Shown here piece after piece: positions 1 through 11,081 of a stretch of DNA of 64,000 nucleotides. Origin of the DNA: Acinetobacter sichuanensis (GTDB taxonomy: Bacteria > Pseudomonadota > Gammaproteobacteria > Pseudomonadales > Moraxellaceae); the NCBI RefSeq assembly GCF_003024515.2, contig NZ_PYIX02000018.1, positions 19,911 to 83,910 of the forward strand, in the 5' to 3' direction. The stretch's first letter is position 1. Every line of letters starts with the position of its first letter. The notes beneath the pieces are model-generated. The model was not told the DNA's origin, made no database searches, and saw nothing but the letters and a program-made list of their open reading frames with translations. The translations under genes and the position numbers were made by a program.

Positions 1-1
1 T

Positions 2-709
2 TTAACAGGGCTAAATGCCTATGGTTATGCAAAATTTTATCCCGAAAATGCACAAGACTTAGGTTATAACACCGCTGAAAGTATTAAGAAAACATTACCT
101 AAACGTGATCAATATCTAATGGATCAAATTGGCAAAGAATATATTCAATTTTTAGATATTGGTGAGGGTTATTTTGACCTTAAACGCCACCCACTTTATG
201 TTGCTGATCTTTTTGCATCTTATCTACCTGAAGCAGAAGCAGTTTTTATTCGTCGCATGGCACAAGACAATAGCGATATTTTGTATTCCGATGCCGCTAT
301 TAGTATTCCTTGGCAAACCTTAGTAGAACGTGCTTTATTTTGGGAAAAATATCTTGAAAAGTACCCAAATAGTCGCTTCAATCAAGATGCAAAAAATTTA
401 TTTCATGAATATGAATATCTCAGCTTCATGGGTTCAGATAATAGTGATACTTTTGGTTTTTCAAATGGTCACTACGTAGTTGAAAGTGAAGAAGTGCTAC
501 CTGCTTTAAAATGGTTAGCCAAACAACCTCATTCAAAAATTGCGGAAAAAGCACGTATTTTCCTCGATTATACTGCAAAAAATTATGCCACGATTGGTGA
601 CCAAGATTATGACAAACAACATGAATCGCTGATCAAATTACTCAAATTGACACCATCAAATTATGAAATCGATTGTCATACTGGTGCTCTTTGTAAAAAA
701 AATCCCTGA
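2..709 (+). CDS. hypothetical protein, 5'-truncated by the window edge (paralogue of the next gene)
   Basis: The frame is open from base 2, well before the first ATG at 119, so the true start lies outside the window. About 235 residues are visible. It shares a pattern with the next gene: HPLYVADLF against HPQYYIDLF, an LFWEKYLEKYPNS segment against IFWESYLKNYPKA, and a similar length after it. The two are tandem paralogues. The repeated lysine/tyrosine-rich helical segments look like a secreted or surface-anchored helical repeat protein, but no domain is recognised. The 60-bp gap to the next gene suggests co-transcription. Function unknown. Confidence 0.75.
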   Translation, partial: LTGLNAYGYAKFYPENAQDLGYNTAESIKKTLPKRDQYLMDQIGKEYIQFLDIGEGYFDLKRHPLYVADLFASYLPEAEAVFIRRMAQDNSDILYSDAAISIPWQTLVERALFWEKYLEKYPNSRFNQDAKNLFHEYEYLSFMGSDNSDTFGFSNGHYVVESEEVLPALKWLAKQPHSKIAEKARIFLDYTAKNYATIGDQDYDKQHESLIKLLKLTPSNYEIDCHTGALCKKNP

Positions 710-769
710 TGTAAGCAGAGCAAAATGCGCCTATCACATCTTTTTTTAAACGCAAATGGAAGATAAAAA

Positions 770-1810
770 ATGAAAAGTAAACTGCGTTTAATTGGTTTAT
801 TGACCATAAGTTGCTTACTCATCGCTTGTCAAAAAAGTGATACCAATCCACAAAATACTCAAAGCAAAAATGCTGAAACACTCAAAGCAGTGGAAAATGA
901 TGCACAGAAAAAATTAAAAGCAAAATGCCAAAGTGTTGACTTAAAAATCAAAGCCTTAGCAAACAAATCTTCACCCAAAAAACTTTCAGATCTCAATCAT
1001 TTACTGCAACTGTGTATTGCTGAAGTACCTTTGGAAAAACGTTATCAATGGATCAAAGACAGTGAACAGGTTTATCAAAATTTACTAGAAAAATCTTCTA
1101 TTGAATTCTATCAATACATGACCAATTCAACAGGTGATCATGAAGAATTAACAGCCCAAGCCAAAAAAGCGTTATATGCGGAACTAAAACCTGAGGAGCA
1201 GTACTTAGTTGATCATGCCAAAGCTTTATATTTAGAAAAATATTATCTAGGTGAAGGTGAATATACGGTTGTACAACATCCTCAATACTATATCGATCTT
1301 TTTGTGCCGCATCTTGAAAAAGCAGATCAAGTCTATTTTAAACAGCTCCGTAAAGAATACACAGGCTCTGATTATATTTTAGATGCAGGATTGGCTATTA
1401 GTTTTGATGAGGTTAAAAATCGGTTAATATTTTGGGAAAGTTATCTCAAAAACTATCCAAAAGCACATTATCAAAGTCAAGTTGCCGAACTCATTAAAAA
1501 CTATAAAAATGATTTATTTCATGGGCATGAAAATACCCGTACACTTTGGTTTGATCATGACAAAATTGCAGATCAAGATGCTTTAAAAGCAATTCGTAAA
1601 CTTGCAGCAAGTGACTCTGCCAGTCATAAAACAGCACAAGCTTTTTTAAATTTAATTACATCTAGTGAAGCACAGTGGCAACAACTTCCTAAATCCTCAG
1701 AAGATGAGGCTGAGTATGATTCTGCTGAACAAAAAGATATTCGTGAGCAACGACAAGTTTTACAAAAACAGGTGGAAACTGAAGTTGATGCGATTTTAAA
1801 CAAAAGTTAA
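770..1810 (+). CDS. putative lipoprotein, tandem paralogue of the upstream gene
   Basis: 346 residues. The N-terminus MKSKLRLIGLLTISCLLIACQKS is a lipoprotein signal peptide: basic start, hydrophobic core and a lipobox LIAC with Cys at residue 20, followed by a low-complexity N/Q/K linker. The rest is predicted to be helical and lysine-rich and resembles the truncated upstream product, especially around residues 150-290. It is probably anchored to the outer membrane facing the periplasm. A GGAAGATAAAAA stretch precedes the ATG. No enzymatic motif is visible; function unknown. Tandem duplication is the simplest explanation for the pair. Confidence 0.75.
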   Translation: MKSKLRLIGLLTISCLLIACQKSDTNPQNTQSKNAETLKAVENDAQKKLKAKCQSVDLKIKALANKSSPKKLSDLNHLLQLCIAEVPLEKRYQWIKDSEQVYQNLLEKSSIEFYQYMTNSTGDHEELTAQAKKALYAELKPEEQYLVDHAKALYLEKYYLGEGEYTVVQHPQYYIDLFVPHLEKADQVYFKQLRKEYTGSDYILDAGLAISFDEVKNRLIFWESYLKNYPKAHYQSQVAELIKNYKNDLFHGHENTRTLWFDHDKIADQDALKAIRKLAASDSASHKTAQAFLNLITSSEAQWQQLPKSSEDEAEYDSAEQKDIREQRQVLQKQVETEVDAILNKS

Positions 1811-1924
1811 AGCTCTTCTTTTATCTTTTTAATTTATCTTTTAAGGTCACAACTTTTAAAATAAAGATAAAAATTATACAACATATCAGCTATTTTCTGA
1901 TGATCATGTTAGTATCGTGGCATC

Positions 1925-2019
1925 GCTTGACGGAGCGCGAGTAATCCCTCGCTGAGATCATCTAATGAAGATGAGTACCGTTGAACCTGATCAGGTTAAA
2001 ACCTGCGTAGGAATCAAGC
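1925..2019 (+). promoter_or_regulatory. TPP riboswitch (THI element) upstream of thiC
   Basis: The conserved THI-box parts are visible: CTGAGAT at 1952-1958, then ACCTGATCAGGTTAAAACCTGCGTAGGA split over 1985-2011. The outer P1 helix is formed by GCTTGA (1925-1930) and TCAAGC (2014-2019). It lies about 150 nt before the thiC ATG and is expected to repress thiC when thiamine pyrophosphate is plentiful. The sequence between 2020 and 2171 would hold the expression platform; I see no clear terminator with a T tract there, so control at the level of translation is possible. Confidence 0.93.
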
Positions 2020-2114
2020 CCATCTGAAAACTGCAGCCTAAAGTTGCGCTATTTTTGTAGAAATACCTGAATTTACACACATAAATGTAAATTACAGCCA
2101 AAAAATAGAGGTGA

Positions 2115-4058
<1,944 letters not shown>

Positions 4059-4094
4059 ACAGGCAAAAAATGATTTGTCTTTGAACAATTCTCC

Positions 4095-4126
4095 GTTAGG
4101 ATGGAATGAACATGTTTCATCCTAAC
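4095..4126 (+). other. strong hairpin between thiC and nudF
   Basis: GTTAGGATGGAA (4095-4106) and TTTCATCCTAAC (4115-4126) form a 12-bp stem with one wobble pair and an 8-base loop. No T tract follows, so it is not a canonical intrinsic terminator. It ends 11 bases before the nudF ATG, in the place where a Shine-Dalgarno site would be expected. It may act as a thiC 3'-end stabiliser or influence nudF translation. Confidence 0.6.
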
Positions 4127-4137
4127 CCTCCGCATTC

Positions 4138-4758
4138 ATGAATATAACTAAACACGCAACCTATTCGCATCAAGATGTTGAAATACAATCTCGTGAAACA
4201 CTCTACTCTGGTTTTTTGCGTGTAGAAAAAGTCAGCTTGCGTCATCGTTTGTTTAATCAAACTGAATATACACCAACAATTCAGCGAGAATTAATTCAAC
4301 GTAAAGAGGCTGCTGGTGTTCTCATTTATAACGACCAACAAAAAAAATTCGCTTTAATTGAACAATTTCGTATTGGTGCAATGGATGACCCTGTTTCACC
4401 TTGGCAACTTGAAATTATTGCAGGTGTACTTGATGGTGATGAATCCCCTGAAACATGTATAAAAAGAGAAAGCCTTGAAGAGTCAGGCTGTGAATTAAAC
4501 GATCTACAACATATCTTTAGTTTTTACCCTTCAGCGGGCGCATGTGATGAAATTTTTCATCTTTATACAGCTCAAGCAATACTGCCTGAAACAGGTGGTG
4601 TTTTTGGTATGCCTGATGAAGGAGAAAATATCCAATTGCATATTTTTGATTATGCGGCATTGGACGAATTATTACAGAGTGGACGCCTATGTAATGCAGC
4701 AATTATCATCGCTTTACAATGGCTTAAACAACATCTCTTAGCGCTCAAAATTGGATAA
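4138..4758 (+). CDS. nudF: ADP-ribose pyrophosphatase (Nudix hydrolase, NudF-like)
   Basis: 206 residues. A perfect Nudix box, GX5EX7REUXEEXGU, is present as GVLDGDESPETCIK followed by RESLEESGC (residues about 101-123). The N-terminal strand, with Y-S-G-F-L-R-V-E-K and arginine-rich R-H-R-L-F, and the AGVLxGDE context match the ADP-ribose pyrophosphatase NudF subgroup, which cleaves ADP-ribose to AMP and ribose 5-phosphate. The following gene starts 10 bases after the stop, as in the nudF-cpdA arrangement of other gammaproteobacteria. No good ribosome site precedes the ATG. Confidence 0.88.
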   Translation: MNITKHATYSHQDVEIQSRETLYSGFLRVEKVSLRHRLFNQTEYTPTIQRELIQRKEAAGVLIYNDQQKKFALIEQFRIGAMDDPVSPWQLEIIAGVLDGDESPETCIKRESLEESGCELNDLQHIFSFYPSAGACDEIFHLYTAQAILPETGGVFGMPDEGENIQLHIFDYAALDELLQSGRLCNAAIIIALQWLKQHLLALKIG

Positions 4759-4768
4759 GGAGGTAGAC

Positions 4769-5578
4769 ATGTCAATGCATCACGTTATCTCAAAGCCCAA
4801 AGATCATATTTTGATTCAAATCTCAGATACACATTTGATGACTGACCCAAATGATGGTTTTATTGGGATTAATCCTGAGCAAAACTTTCATCAAGTCATT
4901 GCACAAATTCAACAACAGCACTCACAGATTGATACAATCATACATACAGGCGATGTTGCACAAGAGGCAAATCCAACAACTTATCAACGCTATCAAGCTT
5001 ATATGCAGCGTTTGAATATTCCATTTTTTCAAATTCCAGGCAATCATGATCATTTAGAATATTTTCCATTTGCAGCTTCTGCACTTGTACCTGCGGTCAT
5101 TGACCTTGATCCTTGGCGCTTAATTTTGCTCAATAGTGCTGTTCCAAATCAGGTAGATGGTTGGATTCAAACAGAACAGTTGCAGCTTTTAGAAGAATTG
5201 TTATATTCAATACAAGATAAGTTTGTGCTTTTAGCATGCCACCATCATCCTTTTGCGATGAAATCAAAATGGATTGATCAGCATAAACTTAAAAATACAG
5301 ACCAATTAACCGATGTATTAGCCAAATTTAAGAATATTAAAATCGTTTTATTTGGTCATGTACATCAAGAATCAAATACACTTTGGCAAGAAACTGAATT
5401 TTTATCTACACCCGCAACTTGTGCTCAGTTTAAACCTTTAAGTGAAGATTTTGCTTTAGATGAGGCTGCACCTGGTTACCGTTATTTACATTTAAAATCA
5501 GATGGGCAATTTGAAACATCGATTTACCGTTTAGAAGGATATATACCGACAATAAATAAAGAAATTTCAGGTTATTAG
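4769..5578 (+). CDS. cpdA: 3',5'-cyclic-AMP phosphodiesterase CpdA
   Basis: 269 residues from the ATG at 4769, which has a strong AAGGAGG at 4757-4763; a longer reading from 4751 overlaps nudF and lacks a site. Calcineurin-like metallophosphoesterase motifs occur in order: SDTHL (DxH), HTGDVAQ, PGNHDH, CHHHPF and FGHVHQE (GHxH), which bind the two metal ions. CpdA lowers cytoplasmic cAMP. Linkage to nudF supports the name. Other class III phosphodiesterases of this fold remain possible. Confidence 0.87.
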   Translation: MSMHHVISKPKDHILIQISDTHLMTDPNDGFIGINPEQNFHQVIAQIQQQHSQIDTIIHTGDVAQEANPTTYQRYQAYMQRLNIPFFQIPGNHDHLEYFPFAASALVPAVIDLDPWRLILLNSAVPNQVDGWIQTEQLQLLEELLYSIQDKFVLLACHHHPFAMKSKWIDQHKLKNTDQLTDVLAKFKNIKIVLFGHVHQESNTLWQETEFLSTPATCAQFKPLSEDFALDEAAPGYRYLHLKSDGQFETSIYRLEGYIPTINKEISGY

Positions 5579-5691
5579 CTTTTCATTTTGTTTTTTTTGC
5601 ATTAAGTTATTGCCCTTAGAAAAAGTTTGAAAGCAAAATTGAAAAATTCACTGCTTTCATCTTTGGGAAAAAGTCTATATGATGACGACCC

Positions 5692-5712
5692 CCGATAGCA
5701 GCATTCTATCGG
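5692..5712 (+). other. hairpin in the dksA leader
   Basis: CCGATAG (5692-5698) pairs with CTATCGG (5706-5712). A second short stem, ACGTAT (5749-5754) with ATACGT (5760-5765), lies just before the dksA ribosome site (GAGGA, 5773-5777). Both are in the untranslated leader of dksA and could affect its translation; no known riboswitch class is recognised. Confidence 0.4.
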
Positions 5713-5786
5713 TAGCGATAAAAATACTTGCATATCACCATATTTTTTACGTATAAACCATACGTATATGATGAGGAATGCCCTTT

Positions 5787-6314
5787 ATGGCGAATGACAA
5801 CCAAAACCAAATCTTGGACGAGCAAATTGACGCTTTGGACGACAAGTCTGTAAAACGTGTACGTAAAACCAAGCCAAAAGCGACTGAGGGTGGCAGCACT
5901 GCTAGTCTTTTTGGTATTGAGCCTTATCAGCCGAAAAAAAATGAAGAATACATGTCTGAGGGGCAACTTGAGCATTTCCGCAAGATTCTACTTGCATGGA
6001 AAGCAGAGTTAATGTCTGAAGTGGATCGTACTTTAAATACGATGCAAGATGAGTCTTCTTCTCTACCTGATGTCAACGACCGTGCTACTCAAGAGGAAGA
6101 GTTCGCAATTGAACTACGTACTCGTGATCGTGAACGTAAATTGATTCGTAAAATTGAGCAGTCAATTGAAGCGATTAAAAATGATGATTACGGTTTCTGT
6201 GAAACTTGTGGTATTGAAATTGGCTTGCGTCGCTTAGAAGCACGTCCAACAGCAACTTTATGTATCGACTGTAAAACACTTGCAGAGATCAAAGAGAAGC
6301 AGAATAACGGTTAA
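5787..6314 (+). CDS. dksA: RNA polymerase-binding transcription factor DksA
   Basis: 175 residues from the ATG at 5787; the in-frame ATG at 5778 directly abuts the GAGGA ribosome site and is therefore unlikely. The central coiled-coil hairpin contains DVNDRATQEEE, the acidic tip and arm of DksA. A zinc finger C-x2-C-x17-C-x2-C follows (CETCG ... CIDCK, residues about 136-160). DksA binds in the RNA polymerase secondary channel and works with ppGpp in the stringent response. gluQ follows 3 bases after the stop, a widely conserved dksA-gluQ pair. Confidence 0.95.
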   Translation: MANDNQNQILDEQIDALDDKSVKRVRKTKPKATEGGSTASLFGIEPYQPKKNEEYMSEGQLEHFRKILLAWKAELMSEVDRTLNTMQDESSSLPDVNDRATQEEEFAIELRTRDRERKLIRKIEQSIEAIKNDDYGFCETCGIEIGLRRLEARPTATLCIDCKTLAEIKEKQNNG

Positions 6315-6317
6315 TTC

Positions 6318-7238
6318 ATGTTATTGCATAATCCTCCCCTAACCCCTCCTTTTGAAAAGGAGGGGGATAAAAGGCAGGTGCATTTAGGTCGGTTCGCGCC
6401 ATCGCCAACCGGTCCTTTGCATTTTGGGTCTTTGATTACCGCAGTTGCGAGTTATTGTGATGCTAAAGCTCAACATGGTCGCTGGATTGTACGGATCGAA
6501 GACACCGATATTCCTCGAATCTATCCCAATAGTGAACAACATATTCTGCAATGCTTAGATGCATTTGAATTTGAATCTGATGTTGAAATCATTTATCAAA
6601 AAGACCGTTTAGAATATTATGAATCTGTCATTGAACAGCTAAGACAAAAAAAATTAGTCTATGCTTGTGAATGTACCCGTAAAATCTTAGGTTCAAATCA
6701 TATCTATACAGGGACTTGTCGAGAAAAAAACTTAGACTTTCATCAACAAGCCATTCGCGTCAAAGTAGCAGATGAAACCATTTGTTTTCAAGATCGTCTT
6801 CAAGGTCAACACTGTTCTAATCTGCAAATGGATTTAGGTGATTTTGTCTTAAAACGCCGTGATGGCATCATTAATTATCAATTGGCTGTGGTTGTAGATG
6901 ATTATTTGCAAGGCATAACTCATGTGGTGCGTGGTGCAGATCTACTGGATAACACTGAACGTCAAATCTGGCTTGGTCGATTACTTGGCTATCCTGAATT
7001 AACATATATGCATCTTCCTCTTGCCATGAATGATCAAGGGCAAAAACTCTCTAAGCAAAATCTGGCACAGGCGCTTGACCCTAACAATGCTTCTCAATTG
7101 CTTAAGCAAGCAATTGCAGCACTTGGGCAGGCTGCTGTAGACCTTGACTCCCCTCACAAGATGCTCGCTCAAGCTGTCGCACAATGGCAAGTTCAGCGCA
7201 TTCCTACGGGTACTGAGATTCAAGGGATCTTTCAATAA
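6318..7238 (+). CDS. gluQ: glutamyl-Q tRNA(Asp) synthetase GluQ
   Basis: Glutamyl-tRNA synthetase paralogue without an anticodon-binding domain; it attaches glutamate to queuosine of tRNA-Asp. GRFAPSPTGPLHFGSL carries the HIGH-type motif, KLSKQN the KMSKS-type motif, and CECTRK/YTGTC supply zinc ligands. About 20 extra N-terminal residues (rich in P, L and E) are encoded by a GC-rich palindrome at 6343-6365. The GTG at 6378, 11 bases after AGGAGGGGG, would start the protein directly before HLGRFAP and may be the real start (287 residues). Pairing with dksA is the usual arrangement. Confidence 0.92.
   Translation: MLLHNPPLTPPFEKEGDKRQVHLGRFAPSPTGPLHFGSLITAVASYCDAKAQHGRWIVRIEDTDIPRIYPNSEQHILQCLDAFEFESDVEIIYQKDRLEYYESVIEQLRQKKLVYACECTRKILGSNHIYTGTCREKNLDFHQQAIRVKVADETICFQDRLQGQHCSNLQMDLGDFVLKRRDGIINYQLAVVVDDYLQGITHVVRGADLLDNTERQIWLGRLLGYPELTYMHLPLAMNDQGQKLSKQNLAQALDPNNASQLLKQAIAALGQAAVDLDSPHKMLAQAVAQWQVQRIPTGTEIQGIFQ
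6343..6365. repeat. GC-rich palindrome at the dksA-gluQ junction
   Basis: CCCCTCCTTTT (6343-6353), G, then AAAAGGAGGGG (6355-6365): perfect 11-base arms in otherwise AT-rich DNA. Preceded by AATCCTCCCCTAA. It resembles dispersed palindromic intergenic repeats of Moraxellaceae. Read as protein it gives the odd PPLTPPFEKEG start of GluQ. Confidence 0.6.
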
Positions 7239-7304
7239 AGCTTCGTCATATTTTCAATAAAATAGTTTATATTTAAATCTAATTTTTTCTTTTTATGGAA
7301 AAGA

Positions 7305-7538
7305 ATGATTATGTTTTTTATTCTTGGAATTTCAGCAAAAACTATAAAAAGTGATCAAGGACAATTTTTATGTCCTGTTTGTAAAACACGTAGTGCATAT
7401 GAAATCAAAGTTCAACGACGTTATTTTTCTGTCTTTTTTATTTCATTATTTCCCATTTCCAAACCCAAAGAAAGTGCCGTTGTTTGCTTAAATTGTGGTA
7501 CACATATGCCAAAAATGGTGCTAGAACATCATTCATAG
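7305..7538 (+). CDS. small zinc-ribbon membrane-associated protein
   Basis: 77 residues. Two Cys pairs, CPVC (about residue 23) and CLNC (about residue 62), form a zinc-ribbon. Between them is a hydrophobic stretch YFSVFFISLFPI, a layout seen in small zinc_ribbon_15-type proteins that sit at the membrane. A second ATG at 7311 is an alternative start. No functional assignment is possible. It lies alone between gluQ and the convergent ftsW. Confidence 0.65.
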   Translation: MIMFFILGISAKTIKSDQGQFLCPVCKTRSAYEIKVQRRYFSVFFISLFPISKPKESAVVCLNCGTHMPKMVLEHHS

Positions 7539-7577
7539 CACCATTTTCAGTGAAAAAATCAGTAAACAAAAAGCTTT

Positions 7578-8774
7578 TTAAAAACTAGATTGTTCTCTTG
7601 CAGGGTTCGCTTGCTGAGTTGTTGCATCAATTTTCAAAATTAAGCTGATCATTACAGCGCACATAATGAGCGATGAACCACCATAACTAATAAAAGGCAG
7701 GGTTAAACCTTTAGTAGGCAACATTCCCATGTTCATACCTGCATTAACCAAAATCTGTAATAAGAAAATGATACTAATGCCATATGCGAGATAACCTGCA
7801 CGTAAGTATTGATGTTTTAAAGCACGATGAGCAATACGAATACAGCAAAATAACATCCCAAAAGATAAAATTAAGACTGTCGCAATACCAAAAAAGCCAA
7901 ACTCTTCACCTAAAATTGCTAACATAAAGTCAGTATGTGCTTCAGGTAAATAAGACATTTTTTGAATACTGTGCCCTAAGCCTACACCTGTCCATTCACC
8001 ACGCCCAAAAGCCATCAGTGCATTTGAAAGTTGGTAACCTGTTCCAAGTGGATCTGCCCATGGATTAGAAAAAGACATTAACCGTTCATAACGATAAGGT
8101 TCAAATACAATTAAAAATACAAATGCAGCTAAAATCGCCCCAAATGCAATACCAAATTGAATTAAAGGTGCTCCTGCAAGAAAGAACACACCTAACATAG
8201 AAACCGCAATAACGACTGTTGCGCCTAAATCTGGCTCAGCAATAATGAGTCCTACTGTCAGTAGCATAATCACGCCTAGGCGTACCAAACCTTTGATATT
8301 ACTTCGGACTTCTTCGGCACGTCGTACCACATAATCTGCGGTAAAAATTGCCATCATCACTTTAGCAATTTCTGTGGCTTGCAAACTAAAACCACCAACA
8401 CTAATCCAACGTGTTGAACCATTCACCTCTCGCCCGACCAATAAAACAGCCAGCAAAAGTGCAATGGTAATCAACCAGAGTGGAAAGGTATTTTTAAACC
8501 ATATATTGAGAGAAACCTTATACACACAAAATGCAGCCACAGCAGCAACAATGATAGATATCGTATGCCGAATGACATAGTGAAATGGTGCTTCATGCAT
8601 ACGCTCTGCATAAGGCATAGAAGCCGAAGCCACCATCACTGTACCTAAACACAATAAGGAAATTACACAGAAAATGAGGACATTACGTGGCGTAATTTCT
8701 GCTGGAATTTTTGGCATCCAGCGTTCAAGCATTTGGTTAATCTTACTGACCGTTGTCTGAGCAAACCCAGCCAT
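7578..8774 (-). CDS. ftsW: peptidoglycan glycosyltransferase FtsW
   Basis: 398 residues with about ten membrane segments (SEDS family). The conserved stretch NPWADPLGTGYQLSNAL, GRGEWTGVGLG and LPEAHTDFMLAILGEEFG, and the final PFISYGGSSL, are diagnostic of FtsW/RodA. It polymerises lipid II at the division septum with FtsI. Linkage to murD 21 bases upstream, as in the dcw cluster, favours FtsW over RodA, although here the pair is separate from the main dcw genes. Confidence 0.95.
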   Translation of the reverse strand: MAGFAQTTVSKINQMLERWMPKIPAEITPRNVLIFCVISLLCLGTVMVASASMPYAERMHEAPFHYVIRHTISIIVAAVAAFCVYKVSLNIWFKNTFPLWLITIALLLAVLLVGREVNGSTRWISVGGFSLQATEIAKVMMAIFTADYVVRRAEEVRSNIKGLVRLGVIMLLTVGLIIAEPDLGATVVIAVSMLGVFFLAGAPLIQFGIAFGAILAAFVFLIVFEPYRYERLMSFSNPWADPLGTGYQLSNALMAFGRGEWTGVGLGHSIQKMSYLPEAHTDFMLAILGEEFGFFGIATVLILSFGMLFCCIRIAHRALKHQYLRAGYLAYGISIIFLLQILVNAGMNMGMLPTKGLTLPFISYGGSSLIMCAVMISLILKIDATTQQANPAREQSSF

Positions 8775-8795
8775 ACTTATTTCCTTATGATTCTT

Positions 8796-10217
<1,422 letters not shown>

Positions 10218-10338
10218 TCACTTTATCTATGATTTTTTGTGTCAGTGCGTAAAAAAACTGTCATATTTTATTGAATCAGACCTGTTCAGCATCGATCTGC
10301 CTGCATCACAAATCAATATGTTTAAATCGCTTTATTTT

Positions 10339-10734
10339 TTATTTATGTTGAAGTGCTTTCGGCGTAATCGGTGCTATATCTAAATTTAACTCCGTTAAAA
10401 ATTGCATCCCAAAATCATTCACTTGCCTTGTTGAGGCATCCCACTCCTCCTCTAAAGCTTTTAAAATACAAAGCCGTACAAAATAAGGACGATGTAAATT
10501 TACCAACTCAGTCAGATGCGTTTGTGTATTAAATAATAAAACCCCTTCAGAAAGTGGAATACCCCCATAAAAATCACCACGACAATGAAAATTAATCACA
10601 TAAGGTGTATGACGATAACCTTCTAAATAAATTTCTAAAATGGCAATCGCCCGATCATCATCGCAATACCCTGAAATCACCTTGTAAAAATACACATTTT
10701 CTTTGACACTCACTTTTCGCATTTTATTTTTCAT
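10339..10734 (-). CDS. hypothetical protein
   Basis: 131 residues, no signal peptide or membrane segment. A compact alpha/beta pattern (KVISGYCDDDRAIAILEIYLEG ... YVINFHCRGDFYGGIPLSEGVLLFNTQTHLTELV) suggests a small soluble domain. I do not recognise a family. It sits alone between murD and the feo operon, on the same strand as both. Confidence 0.6.
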   Translation of the reverse strand: MKNKMRKVSVKENVYFYKVISGYCDDDRAIAILEIYLEGYRHTPYVINFHCRGDFYGGIPLSEGVLLFNTQTHLTELVNLHRPYFVRLCILKALEEEWDASTRQVNDFGMQFLTELNLDIAPITPKALQHK

Positions 10735-10748
10735 TTTTATTTAGCCCA

Positions 10749-10783
10749 TAAAAAAAAGCCACCCTAATATTAGAATGGCTTTC
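10749..10783 (-). terminator. intrinsic terminator of the feo operon
   Basis: Read on the minus strand: AAAGCCATTCTAATATTAG, then GGTGGC and eight T residues. The arms AAAGCCA(T)(T)CTAA and TTAGGGTGGCTTT pair with G-U wobbles, followed by a T run. It lies 17 bases beyond the last feo gene. Confidence 0.8.
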
Positions 10784-10799
10784 GATATATTTTAAGTTT

Positions 10800-11051
10800 T
10801 TATTTCCATTTTACGGCTTGGACTTCAACTTTTTTCGGTGCTTCAGATGTATCAGTTGAACAACCACATCCACCGCCACAGCCTGCAACCATCGCAGGTT
10901 GTAACCATTTTGCTAGACCATTCCAGCCACGCGATCGACACAACTGAGCCAGTTTTGAAAATACCGAATACGCTGATTTTGGAAAAACCTTCTTAAAAAC
11001 AAAGATCGCACTCCAAATCACTAATGCTGTAATAATCAATACTTCAACCAT
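10800..11051 (-). CDS. FeoB-associated Cys-rich small membrane protein
   Basis: 83 residues: one N-terminal membrane helix (VLIITALVIWSAIFVF), a basic stretch, then a Cys-rich motif GCGGGCGCS near residue 60. This matches the small FeoB-associated cysteine-rich proteins that occupy the feoC position in many bacteria. The cysteines could handle iron or assist FeoB. It is 30 bases downstream of feoB and followed by the operon terminator. Confidence 0.75.
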   Translation of the reverse strand: MVEVLIITALVIWSAIFVFKKVFPKSAYSVFSKLAQLCRSRGWNGLAKWLQPAMVAGCGGGCGCSTDTSEAPKKVEVQAVKWK

Positions 11052-11081
11052 CTCAAACTCCTTAAGTTTTGTGAGGTCTTA

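Noticed and set aside
1910..1915. -10 box TAGTAT before the TPP riboswitch
   Set aside because: No convincing -35 element at the right spacing; not reported as a promoter.
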